From a virus, in the IMG/VR virus record IMGVR_UViG_3300032006_002787, positions 1 through 54,564 of that record: a stretch of 54,564 nucleotides of DNA; one strand, given 5' to 3'. The translations under genes and the position numbers were made by a program. Positions within the stretch are counted from its first letter, which is position 1. Each line of letters begins with the position of its first letter. Shown here piece after piece: positions 1 through 7,499 of this stretch. The notes below the pieces were generated by a model. That model was given only the letters and a program-made list of their open reading frames with translations, had not been told where the DNA came from and searched no databases.

Positions 1-1257
1 TCATTCGCACGTCTCAATTTCTATAGCGGACCCCTGGCCTCCGCCAACACAGAGCGAGGCGAGTCCTTTTTTTAGACCCCTTCTTTTTAACTCTTTAGCT
101 AAAGTAAGAATGATTCTTGCTCCAGAAGCTCCAACAGGATGTCCTAGCGCTATCGCTCCTCCATTAACGTTAAATTTCTCATCTGGAATTTCGCCAATAT
201 CGTTTTCGATTACTTTCTTGCATGCAAGTGTCTGTGCGGCAAACGCTTCATTTATTTCTATCAAATCCATGTCTTTAAGGTTGACTCCAAGTTTCTTGAT
301 TGCAAACACTGGGCCAAGGCCCATTCTTTTTGGGTCGCAGCCAACATGAGTGTAATTGTTTATTTTTGCAATAGGTTTTTTTCCTGTTTTATTTAATCCT
401 TCTTCAGTCATTAACAGCAAGGCAACTGCTCCGTCTGTTACTTGAGAAGAATTACCTGCGGTTACCGTTCCTTCTCTTTTGTCAAAAATAGCGCGAAGCC
501 TGTTGAGTTTTTCTGTCGTCGTATCTTCCCTGATTCCATTGTCTTTAGTGATAACTTCGCCGCTGGGAGAGTTAATGCAATCATCGTTTGAAATGTATAT
601 TGGTGATATTTCATCCGCTTGAATAAGACTGGTTGCCATGGAGGCTTTCCCGTGAGAAAGAAAGGAAAAAATGTCCTGCTCTTTTCTGCTGATTTCATAT
701 TCTCTCGCTAAAATTTCTGCAGTCTGCCCCATATTAATTCCAGACAGGGGATCGTGCAGGCCCATGCGTAAACTAATTTTTGGAGCTAAATCACTTAATC
801 TAAATTTTAAGATTGCTTTTAATTTCTCTTTTTTTGTTTTTGCCCCGAAGAGAGAAAATATCTTTTTAGACGTTGATCTTGAAAAAAGCAGGGGCATTTG
901 AGACATGCTTTCCGTTCCTCCTGCAAGGAATATATGGCCTTCATTAGCCTTTGCTTTTGCCGAGGCACACGTTACTGCTTCGAATCCAGAGGCGCAATTT
1001 CTATGAACGGTTACTGCTGGTATATTTTTGGGCAAACCAAGTCTTGTTCCAATAATCCTAGAAACATTCATTTCGTCAGCGGGCTGCCCAACGCAACCGA
1101 ATATAACTTCATCTATCAAACCTAGGTCTATGTCTACTTCAGATAGGACTCCTTTACTCGCTGCAATCCCTAATGCAGACGCAGATTCCTCTGCAAGAGA
1201 GGTTCCCATCTTGCAAAACGGGGTTCTTTTTCCCTCTACAATATATAAGTCAGACAT
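1..1257 (-). CDS. FadI-type 3-ketoacyl-CoA thiolase (auxiliary metabolic gene)
   Basis: A complete thiolase of 418 residues. Known chemistry of the family: thiolytic cleavage of 3-ketoacyl-CoA to acetyl-CoA plus a shortened acyl-CoA, or the reverse condensation. All catalytic signatures are visible: the nucleophilic Cys in HRNCASG (about residue 88), INEAFAA, the His in GHPVGASG (about 373) and the second Cys in CVGGGQG (about 403). A Lys/Leu-rich insertion near residues 135-170 (containing FRLSDLAP) resembles the FadI / trifunctional-beta loop and makes it longer than ordinary 390-residue thiolases. I chose the ATG at 1257 over a GTG two codons upstream because a TATACT box ends 6 bases before it. 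It follows the Nudix gene by 34 bases. No FadJ partner is in the window. Family assignment is firm; substrate chain length is unknown. Confidence 0.93.
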   Translation of the reverse strand: MSDLYIVEGKRTPFCKMGTSLAEESASALGIAASKGVLSEVDIDLGLIDEVIFGCVGQPADEMNVSRIIGTRLGLPKNIPAVTVHRNCASGFEAVTCASAKAKANEGHIFLAGGTESMSQMPLLFSRSTSKKIFSLFGAKTKKEKLKAILKFRLSDLAPKISLRMGLHDPLSGINMGQTAEILAREYEISRKEQDIFSFLSHGKASMATSLIQADEISPIYISNDDCINSPSGEVITKDNGIREDTTTEKLNRLRAIFDKREGTVTAGNSSQVTDGAVALLLMTEEGLNKTGKKPIAKINNYTHVGCDPKRMGLGPVFAIKKLGVNLKDMDLIEINEAFAAQTLACKKVIENDIGEIPDEKFNVNGGAIALGHPVGASGARIILTLAKELKRRGLKKGLASLCVGGGQGSAIEIETCE

Positions 1258-1263
1258 CGGCAC

Positions 1264-1269
1264 AGTATA
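1264..1269 (-). promoter_or_regulatory. -10-like box before the thiolase
   Basis: TATACT lies exactly 6 bases upstream of the thiolase ATG, the same distance seen at stronger promoters in this window. No good -35 hexamer is found at 16-18 bases, so the gene may also be read through from the Nudix gene upstream. Confidence 0.4.
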
Positions 1270-1291
1270 TAGTAAATAATCTGTGAGAAAA

Positions 1292-1696
1292 TTACATTTT
1301 CCTTAGCATTAATATTGTTTTTCTTAGGTCTGGGTCTATAGGTTCTGGCAATTTATCTATCGAAAAATAATCCCAGTCGTTATGCTCGTAGCCATCTGGA
1401 GCACAGACTAGGTTGGGCCTGATTCTTTTAGCGATAGGATAAAGATAGCAAAAGAAATGTCTATTGTTTGTTATGCGAAATTTATTAACGAAGGTTAGTG
1501 CGTATCTAGTTTTAATGAGAGTTTCTTCATACAGTTCTCTTTCTGCAGCCTTCCAGATCGGCTCTCCAGTTTCTACCATTCCGCATGGGACGCTCCAGTA
1601 GCCTTCTAGTTCTGTCCCCTTTATGCATCTTTTAAGCAATAAAACATCATTCTTGCATTTTAACAAAACTCCTGCGACCTTAAGAGAGGAAGTCAT
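1292..1696 (-). CDS. Nudix hydrolase
   Basis: A 134-residue protein with a Nudix box at residues 39-61: Gly39, Glu45, REL at 53-55 and EE at 57-58. This is the Mg2+-binding helix used to hydrolyse nucleoside diphosphate-linked compounds. The usual Gly near the end of the box is replaced by Leu (EETLI). The length fits a single-domain MutT-like enzyme. The start overlaps the end of the upstream nuclease gene by 17 bases, so the two are probably translationally coupled in the helicase-primase-nuclease operon. That context suggests housekeeping of nucleotide pools or mRNA caps during replication. The substrate cannot be read from the sequence. Confidence 0.88.
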   Translation of the reverse strand: MTSSLKVAGVLLKCKNDVLLLKRCIKGTELEGYWSVPCGMVETGEPIWKAAERELYEETLIKTRYALTFVNKFRITNNRHFFCYLYPIAKRIRPNLVCAPDGYEHNDWDYFSIDKLPEPIDPDLRKTILMLRKM

Positions 1697-2759
1697 CTAT
1701 GATCTCCTTGTTCTCCCAATGCGGACATCCGTCATATTGCATTATTTTAACTCTTTCTCCTTTTTTCTCCTTGGGACAAAGTGAGCCCCTGTCTTCGTAG
1801 AACGCAGTTTTAATTATGTTTTCATCTTTATCTAATAGGGCCACGTATTTCATAGGTTTTCTAAAAGGACATATATAATTTTTTATTTTTTTTCCTTTTG
1901 CATCAAGAAGGAACTCTCCTTTTCTTTTCTTGTATCCCTCCCTTCCGCAGGCCAGTGGTCCTCCGAAGCTTCCATCGCTTGGGTAATCTTTTTTAGCTGC
2001 ATACGAGGCCGTTGCGTTTTTGTAAGAGTAATTTTCTAAATATTTTTGTACTGCTGTCAATTCATGCTCAAAGCCTTCCAGCTCTTCTTCGCTTATTGAT
2101 GGCATTTGAATTATTCCTTTGCCTGTTTTTCCTAACAAATCAACTGATAGATCAAACTTAAGAAACACAAACTCACTGCTACTTTTGTATTCTGGGTATA
2201 AATGCTTAACCGCCAAAGAGTACATTAAATCCTGTAGGTTATCTGTTAGGTCTTTTCCTTTAAAGGTTTGCTTGCTTGATTTGAAATCTCTAATGTTTGC
2301 AGTGCCATCTTTGTACAAAAAAAGCTGGTCAATGAAACCTCTTATAGAATATTTTAACGAACCTTTATTTATGTCTATATTGAATTCTTTTTCTATAAAT
2401 CTCTTTTTAAGATCTTTATTTTCGTCTCCATAAAAATCATAGCCCAGGCCGTTGACAATCATTCTGTTCATGTCCTCCATGTTTTCGTCGTCAATAACGG
2501 AAAGTCTTTTTGCGTGGGATTCGATTAACTCTTTAATTTCTGGAACGCACCATACATTTCTTTCTTTTAATATTTTATTAAATTGCCTTTTTTTTCCTTT
2601 TTGAGCCAGTGTTTCAAAAACTAAATGGCAGATCCAGCCTTTGCTTGCCCCCTCGTTTGTTGTGTCTGGAAGTTTTAAGATGTACTTGCACCAATATGTC
2701 CACGAGCATTGCTGCGCGGTTTTTATTCTGCTCGCGGACAATTTGACAGGCTTATTCAT
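1680..2759 (-). CDS. RecB/Cas4-like PD-(D/E)XK exonuclease
   Basis: A 359-residue nuclease. The core motifs of the PD-(D/E)XK fold are visible: His45 in GWICHLVFE, Asp144 in GFIDQL, Asp158-x-Lys160 in IRDFKSSK and a Gln/Tyr helix at 176-180. Cys18 and Cys24 near the N-terminus and Cys271, Cys297, Cys328 and Cys345 near the C-terminus could form a 4Fe-4S cluster as in Cas4 and AddB, although the spacing is looser than usual. It overlaps the primase gene by 8 bases and sits with helicase, primase and Nudix genes, so a role in DNA end processing during replication or recombination is likely. The nuclease fold is well supported; the iron-sulfur cluster is an inference. Confidence 0.8.
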   Translation of the reverse strand: MNKPVKLSASRIKTAQQCSWTYWCKYILKLPDTTNEGASKGWICHLVFETLAQKGKKRQFNKILKERNVWCVPEIKELIESHAKRLSVIDDENMEDMNRMIVNGLGYDFYGDENKDLKKRFIEKEFNIDINKGSLKYSIRGFIDQLFLYKDGTANIRDFKSSKQTFKGKDLTDNLQDLMYSLAVKHLYPEYKSSSEFVFLKFDLSVDLLGKTGKGIIQMPSISEEELEGFEHELTAVQKYLENYSYKNATASYAAKKDYPSDGSFGGPLACGREGYKKRKGEFLLDAKGKKIKNYICPFRKPMKYVALLDKDENIIKTAFYEDRGSLCPKEKKGERVKIMQYDGCPHWENKEIIDDFLS

Positions 2760-3801
2760 TTATTAAGTCAAGAAGTATCTTTTTGTTTTTTAGCAACTGT
2801 TTTGATAACTCTTTATTCTCTTGCATTTCTTTAATTATTTCTAGAATAAATCTCCTCTGCTCTATTTCTTTAATTTCTGTTTTTTTATTTTCCCATTTAA
2901 GGAAGTCCTTCTCGTCCATATCTCCGAAGTCATTTTTTACTGGTAGACAGAGCATTATTTTTTCTGGCGGAAAATGAGATAAGAGCTTTAAATAATTTTT
3001 AACGGAAGCTTTAAGGCCTCTATTTTCTTCCTTGCCTAAATCGTTATTGAATGCAATTATTATTTTTTTTGGACATAAGGATATTAGCGCACAAATTAAT
3101 TTTGGTGAGATACTAAGACCGAAAGATACTAATGTGTTTTTATGGCCAAATTCTTGACACTTTAGTAAATCCCCTATGCTTTCCACTAGGATCACTTCAT
3201 CCTTCTTTAAAATGCACTCCCTGGTCTCGCTATCTGTATACAGTGGATATATCCAGCTACTTTTTCTTCCAACATGTTTCCACTTTGGTCTCATAGAATT
3301 TTGGAGCATATCTCTTCCTGAAAACCCGTGGATTTGTTTATGTTCGTTATATATAGGGAATACGAATCTCTGATTTAGTTGTCCCGAGGTCGCTCTCCCT
3401 CCTTTAAGATTCTTAAGTATCTTGCTTGAGATTCCTTTATCATTATAGAATTTATAATGTGGAAGTAGTCTTTCTAGGCAGGATTCGTCATGAATTTCTT
3501 CTAGTTCGATTTTTTGTGGAGCGCATCTTTTACTATAAAGTTCGTCGATTTTATTATTTTTAAAATATTTATTAATTTCTTTCGGGTCATTAGTTCCCAA
3601 GGTTGCTTGAATTAACCTTTTAAGCGGTGAGAATCGAGTGCCCTTAACGTAATCTTTCCACACTCCTGTATCTTTGTAGATTTGTATGGCTGTTGTATTG
3701 TCTCCATTTCTGAATATCGCATTCGTTTGCCAATAGGCGCCCCTGTCCGAGAGTTTGTATCCCAGGTCCTCTAGCACCTCCTTAATTTGTTCGCTATCCA
3801 T
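2752..3801 (-). CDS. DNA primase, Toprim family
   Basis: A 349-residue primase-like protein. The Toprim catalytic signatures are present: Glu207 in VILVESIGD and Asp254 in AFNNDLGKEENRG (the first Asp of the usual DxD is Asn or shifted). The N-terminal part (residues 20-60) resembles the region that carries the zinc finger in DnaG and T7-type primases, but it has no Cys residues, so zinc binding is absent. It starts 3 bases after the helicase stop and overlaps the nuclease start, forming a compact replication operon. Expected role: synthesis of RNA primers on the lagging strand together with the adjacent helicase. Confidence 0.82.
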   Translation of the reverse strand: MDSEQIKEVLEDLGYKLSDRGAYWQTNAIFRNGDNTTAIQIYKDTGVWKDYVKGTRFSPLKRLIQATLGTNDPKEINKYFKNNKIDELYSKRCAPQKIELEEIHDESCLERLLPHYKFYNDKGISSKILKNLKGGRATSGQLNQRFVFPIYNEHKQIHGFSGRDMLQNSMRPKWKHVGRKSSWIYPLYTDSETRECILKKDEVILVESIGDLLKCQEFGHKNTLVSFGLSISPKLICALISLCPKKIIIAFNNDLGKEENRGLKASVKNYLKLLSHFPPEKIMLCLPVKNDFGDMDEKDFLKWENKKTEIKEIEQRRFILEIIKEMQENKELSKQLLKNKKILLDLINE

Positions 3802-3804
3802 AAT

Positions 3805-5328
3805 TTAAAGAGTCGGGACTGTGTTCTCTCGGTCGCCCCCGTCATCAATTAAAGCTACATCTTCTAGGATCATATGGTCAACCATATCTCTTAGGTCGCC
3901 CTTTTCCGTTATTCCAAAGTTTTCTATCTCAAGGTTGATATAATTTTGTTTAGTGCTTCCGTCTGCTAATTCTACAGGCTGCAATGCTCTATAAACATCT
4001 GGACCTAAGTGCCTATGTTTAAAACAAATTAATTTATGGGTGCCAAAGCCTGCAGGCTCTGAATCTAGTTCGTCAAGCGTTTTCTTTCTTAGGCTAAATA
4101 GATGAGAACTAAATTGAGTAATTCTGTCAGAAAGAGAAACGATACTTTCATCGTCCACAATTGAATCTGAATTTCTATTCGTGGTTATTCCGTACCTATT
4201 ACTTTGAACACTGGTAATCATTGATATCATAGGATCTCCTTCGAAACATATTTCCTTTTGAACCAGGGCCTTAAACTTGTCTACCATTTCTCCGACCACC
4301 TGCCACTCGTTCTTATTTGAGAATTTCTCTGAGGTTGTCTTGATATAATCAAAACTAAAAATCATCTTGTTTCCTCTTCCTACTTTTGCATAATAAAACC
4401 TTTTTATAATATTTAACATTGCGTCCACCGAAAGCCCTGCTACGTTATAGTAATAGAATTTTAGACTTTTTACCTTAGGCCAAACTGCCCTAACCTTATT
4501 GATTACCTCATCCCCAGCTTGTCTCCATTTTCCTGTTTCAAGTAAATGAAGGGGAACCCCAGAAAGCGCCGCGCACTGACGCATAGTCAGCTCTTCTTTA
4601 CTCATTTCTCCGTTATCAAAGTGGAGAACTGGAAGGTTTTCTTGAGAGCCTGAAACTTTAATCGAAAAATCCATACAAAAATTTGTTTTCCCGACTCCAG
4701 ATCTTGCAACAATTACTGTTATATTTCCTGGCCTAAGGAGGGATCCGTAAAGATCGTTAATTCTAGAGTGAGGTCCTTCTGGGCCAAAGTCTTCTATGGG
4801 ATTATTTCCCCTCTCTTCGATCATTTGCTCCATCTCTTCGAATATGTTTTCTGGAGAATCGGAGCCTTCTTGGTAGGTGTTTATTTGCTCGTTGTAAATT
4901 GTATCCGCGCTATTAATTATCTCATCATAAGAGGTTGAGTCTGGTAGTGACCTCATTTTTTTTGCGACATTAACTGATGCGTCATAAATGCCCCTTCTTA
5001 CCGAAACTTTTTTTAACTCTTTAGCTGTTTTTATGACAGAGTTTTCTGATATTTTGCGCATAGACAGAGCTTTAATGTAGTCTCCTATATTTAGGTTATC
5101 CTCAAATGATATCCCCAATGAGCTAACCCTTTGGGCTAATATAACCTCATCAAGAATCTCTCCCGACTCCAAGGCCTGCTTCAGGACGCAGAATATAGTT
5201 TTATTTACTAACGAATTTTCATCGTAGAAGTCCTGCTCAGAGATGAATGGGGCAACCTCAACATATAAATTAGGATACTTCATCAAACCTGCGAGCAAAT
5301 GCTGTTCGTAATCTAGTGAATGGATCAT
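3805..5328 (-). CDS. DnaB-like replicative helicase
   Basis: A 507-residue DnaB-family protein. The N-terminus (HSLDYEQHLLAGLM) is the typical start of a DnaB N-terminal domain, and the Walker A motif ARSGVGKT lies at about residues 208-215, followed by a Walker B-like IFSFDYIK strand. Family role: a hexameric ATPase that unwinds duplex DNA at the fork and recruits primase, whose gene follows 3 bases downstream. An upstream in-frame TTG would add nine residues. I chose the ATG at 5328 because a consensus promoter (TTGACA-17-TATACT) ends 8 bases before it and the TTG lies inside the spacer of that promoter. Confidence 0.88.
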   Translation of the reverse strand: MIHSLDYEQHLLAGLMKYPNLYVEVAPFISEQDFYDENSLVNKTIFCVLKQALESGEILDEVILAQRVSSLGISFEDNLNIGDYIKALSMRKISENSVIKTAKELKKVSVRRGIYDASVNVAKKMRSLPDSTSYDEIINSADTIYNEQINTYQEGSDSPENIFEEMEQMIEERGNNPIEDFGPEGPHSRINDLYGSLLRPGNITVIVARSGVGKTNFCMDFSIKVSGSQENLPVLHFDNGEMSKEELTMRQCAALSGVPLHLLETGKWRQAGDEVINKVRAVWPKVKSLKFYYYNVAGLSVDAMLNIIKRFYYAKVGRGNKMIFSFDYIKTTSEKFSNKNEWQVVGEMVDKFKALVQKEICFEGDPMISMITSVQSNRYGITTNRNSDSIVDDESIVSLSDRITQFSSHLFSLRKKTLDELDSEPAGFGTHKLICFKHRHLGPDVYRALQPVELADGSTKQNYINLEIENFGITEKGDLRDMVDHMILEDVALIDDGGDRENTVPTL

Positions 5329-5336
5329 ATTGCTAT

Positions 5337-5365
5337 AGTATAGCAAACAATCCAACGAATGTCAA
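5337..5365 (-). promoter_or_regulatory. Sigma70-type promoter for the helicase operon
   Basis: TTGACA (5360-5365), a 17-bp spacer and TATACT (5337-5342), then 8 bases to the ATG at 5328. The -35 box overlaps the TGA stop of the gene before it. The predicted start point is within one or two bases of the ATG, so the mRNA would be almost leaderless. Confidence 0.8.
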
Positions 5366-5640
5366 TCGTTATCTTCGGAATTTAATCCTAAATCTACGGA
5401 CGTGCCCATTTCTTCCATTTGTGCTAGATATTGCTCCATTGCCTTCCTGAGGCCCATCTCTATAATTTGAGAGCTTGACTTCGAGATGATGGCAGGGGAT
5501 CCATTTTGAGCAACAAAGGCTAAAATTAGCCCTTTATTTTCTTCAGCGTCTCCAGTAAAGGAATATAATTGCTCTAATAGCCCTTCGGGGATAGTGAATT
5601 GAGGTAAAGATTCTGGATCAATTTCCATATTGTCATCCAT
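5362..5640 (-). CDS. Small acidic protein of unknown function
   Basis: A 92-residue protein with many acidic residues and Met, no Cys, no signal peptide and no membrane segment. I do not recognise a family. It lies 21 bases after the endonuclease gene and directly before the helicase promoter, which overlaps its stop codon. It carries its own GTG-TATATA element 5 bases before the ATG, so it may belong to a different expression class from the replication genes around it. Its reality is supported by good packing between neighbours. Confidence 0.6.
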   Translation of the reverse strand: MDDNMEIDPESLPQFTIPEGLLEQLYSFTGDAEENKGLILAFVAQNGSPAIISKSSSQIIEMGLRKAMEQYLAQMEEMGTSVDLGLNSEDND

Positions 5641-5645
5641 GTTAT

Positions 5646-5654
5646 TATATACAC
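5646..5654 (-). promoter_or_regulatory. GTG-TATATA element (second promoter class)
   Basis: GTG (5652-5654) followed by TATATA (5646-5651) and ATAAC before the ATG at 5640. It shares the GTG-TA core found upstream of eight other genes here and has no recognisable -35 box. Confidence 0.5.
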
Positions 5655-5661
5655 TACATCT

Positions 5662-6066
5662 TTATATAGCGAATTTTTTAAATAAACCAGAGTCTAAATC
5701 ATCCGAATCATGAATCTCTATGAGTTTGATATTATTTAATTCACAAAATTCTTTTTTTTGCTTGTCTCTGCGTAGCTGATGAAGGAAGTTTATTTTTTGA
5801 TTGTTGTGAAAATGAGGGACATATTTTGTGTGCTGTGCTCCTTGTACCTCTATTGCTATTTTTTTTGTAGCATTGTAAAAATCTATACTCATTTTTGTTC
5901 CTGCTACTGGGAGCTCCTCGAAAACTACTTGGTTTTCCCATCGCGCTTTTAAAAGCGTTTTTACCTTAAATTGCCTCTTGCTCCTACTGGGCGACTCCCA
6001 ATCTATTATATACTTTCTGATCTTGCGGACCCTTTTCGTTCCGCCGCTAATGGTTTTAAAGAGCAT
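5662..6066 (-). CDS. PD-(D/E)XK-like endonuclease
   Basis: A 134-residue basic protein. Asp62 in MSIDFY and Glu73-x-Gln75 in IAIEVQGAQH form the D...ExQ pattern seen in Vsr-like and other restriction-endonuclease-fold enzymes, followed by a conserved-looking His/Arg/Asp helix (QLRRDKQKKEF) and a final beta strand (IKLIEIHD). It overlaps the recombinase gene by 11 bases, so it is probably coupled to it. The context suggests a repair or junction-processing nuclease. A Holliday-junction resolvase is possible but not shown. Confidence 0.7.
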   Translation of the reverse strand: MLFKTISGGTKRVRKIRKYIIDWESPSRSKRQFKVKTLLKARWENQVVFEELPVAGTKMSIDFYNATKKIAIEVQGAQHTKYVPHFHNNQKINFLHQLRRDKQKKEFCELNNIKLIEIHDSDDLDSGLFKKFAI

Positions 6067-7141
6067 TGCTTATTTTCTGAAAATCCTTATACATAAATTC
6101 TGTAATTTCAGGATTTGACTCTAGGTATTCGAGCAGCTTTGGTTCGCCTTGTATTTTTTCTGGAACCTTTAATCCTGCGTCTTTCAATTCTTTGATAAGA
6201 GAGTCCGCAAAACTTATCCAAGCCCCCTTTTTTTGAATCATGTCAAAAAGGTACATCATATCTATAATTTCTCTTTCCTTCCATATTCCGCCATTTTTCC
6301 CGTATTTAATCGGGTATCTAACCTGAGATCCAGTTTTTTCATTTACGGATTTCCTGAATCGTATTTTACAATAGTGGCCTATGGGGTCTCCTTTATCTGC
6401 GAGCTTTGAGGCGGTGGGGTTTTTAAACATAATGTCATTATTATATCTTTCTTCGAACTCTAGTATGAAATTTGCGTAATGTTTTATTGCGTTTCCTCCA
6501 GCTTGCTTTACCTTGGGGCCTCCTCGTGCCGCATATGGATTGGTTGCAACCTCTACTCTTATCTGGGATGTAAGTATCATCATGTGTCCCATTTTGGTAA
6601 TTGGAAGAACCATCTTCTTTAAAAATACAGAAGTTATAAGCGCTCCTCCCGCCACTTGTTCTGATTCATCAAATGGCTTATCTATGTCTCCTATTCGACA
6701 TAATGCGTCAACGCTATCTATAAGAAATAAAAATCTTTTTTCTTCAGGATTGTCGAGGACTAGCTGTCTAATTAATTCAAAAACTTTTTCAAAGATATTG
6801 CAATCAAAAATAAATAATTTTTCTGGATCCCTATCTATTCCAAGCTTGTCTAGCATTTCATTTTGCAGTCTTCCTTCACTCTTGACTATCACGACCATGC
6901 CATCGTCTTTAAAATGTTCTTGAAAGTTTTTCGCAACAGTTAATGCGCAACTTGTTTTACCTCCCTCGTTTATTCCTGTAAGTCTATGTGCTCCCGCGCA
7001 AAATCCCCCGTCTAGAGCAATATCCAAATTGAGGCTCCCAGAGGAAATTTTATAGTCTGCATCAGCATAGCCATTGTAGTGATATTTTTTGTTTTCCTTA
7101 TTTGAGAGGAATTCGTTAATTTGATCTATTGCTCGGGTCAT
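6056..7141 (-). CDS. RecA/UvsX-like recombinase
   Basis: A 361-residue RecA-family ATPase. The Walker A motif is GINEGGKTS at residues 56-64 (the usual form is GPESSGKT), Walker B is FLFLIDS at about 136-142, and the DNA-binding loop region (SQIRVEV, RGGPKVKQAGGNA) follows. The N-terminal stretch IDQINEF and the ISSGSLNLD turn fit RecA. Expected role: strand exchange for recombination-dependent replication and repair. The start codon shares one base with the stop of the upstream gene (TAATG), indicating coupling to the promoter at 7471-7499. With SSB and a possible annealing protein elsewhere in the window, it completes a recombination set. Confidence 0.88.
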   Translation of the reverse strand: MTRAIDQINEFLSNKENKKYHYNGYADADYKISSGSLNLDIALDGGFCAGAHRLTGINEGGKTSCALTVAKNFQEHFKDDGMVVIVKSEGRLQNEMLDKLGIDRDPEKLFIFDCNIFEKVFELIRQLVLDNPEEKRFLFLIDSVDALCRIGDIDKPFDESEQVAGGALITSVFLKKMVLPITKMGHMMILTSQIRVEVATNPYAARGGPKVKQAGGNAIKHYANFILEFEERYNNDIMFKNPTASKLADKGDPIGHYCKIRFRKSVNEKTGSQVRYPIKYGKNGGIWKEREIIDMMYLFDMIQKKGAWISFADSLIKELKDAGLKVPEKIQGEPKLLEYLESNPEITEFMYKDFQKISNAL

Positions 7142-7464
7142 TATTTAAGAAAGTCTCTGACTGTTTTAAACCTCTTTTCAAAGGTTTTATCTTCACCAGT
7201 CTTTTCAGTTAGATTATAAGTTTTTGGCGGTGGAATTCTACGATTAAAGGCTTTGTATTTTTTGTCTAATAGTTTTTTGCCATATTTTGTTTTAAGAAAA
7301 AATAGAGTTTTTAATTTTTCTGGGAAATTGACGGTACTCCAAAAGTCTTCGTTTGGCATTTTTTTCATAAGCGCTCCCAGCATTTTATATTGTTTAATGT
7401 AGTCCGTTTTAGTTTTTAGGGACTCTTTTAAAAGGATTCTTTGCAGGACGGCTTTTTTGTTCAC
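7141..7464 (-). CDS. Lys-rich small protein, first gene of the recombinase operon
   Basis: A 107-residue strongly basic protein with no recognised domain. It starts with GTG at 7464, which is supported by a perfect consensus promoter whose -10 box ends 6 bases before the GTG, and by the TAATG junction with the recombinase gene. The charge suggests nucleic-acid binding, perhaps as a recombination mediator, but nothing more can be read. Confidence 0.7.
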   Translation of the reverse strand: MNKKAVLQRILLKESLKTKTDYIKQYKMLGALMKKMPNEDFWSTVNFPEKLKTLFFLKTKYGKKLLDKKYKAFNRRIPPPKTYNLTEKTGEDKTFEKRFKTVRDFLK

Positions 7465-7470
7465 CGTAGT

Positions 7471-7499
7471 ATTATAGCAAATTAATCTTTCAGTGTCAA
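7471..7499 (-). promoter_or_regulatory. Consensus sigma70 promoter for the recombinase operon
   Basis: TTGACA (7494-7499), 17-bp spacer, TATAAT (7471-7476), then 6 bases to the GTG start at 7464. Both hexamers match the sigma70 consensus exactly. The -35 box lies inside the end of the upstream coding sequence. The predicted transcript would begin at or next to the start codon. Confidence 0.88.
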
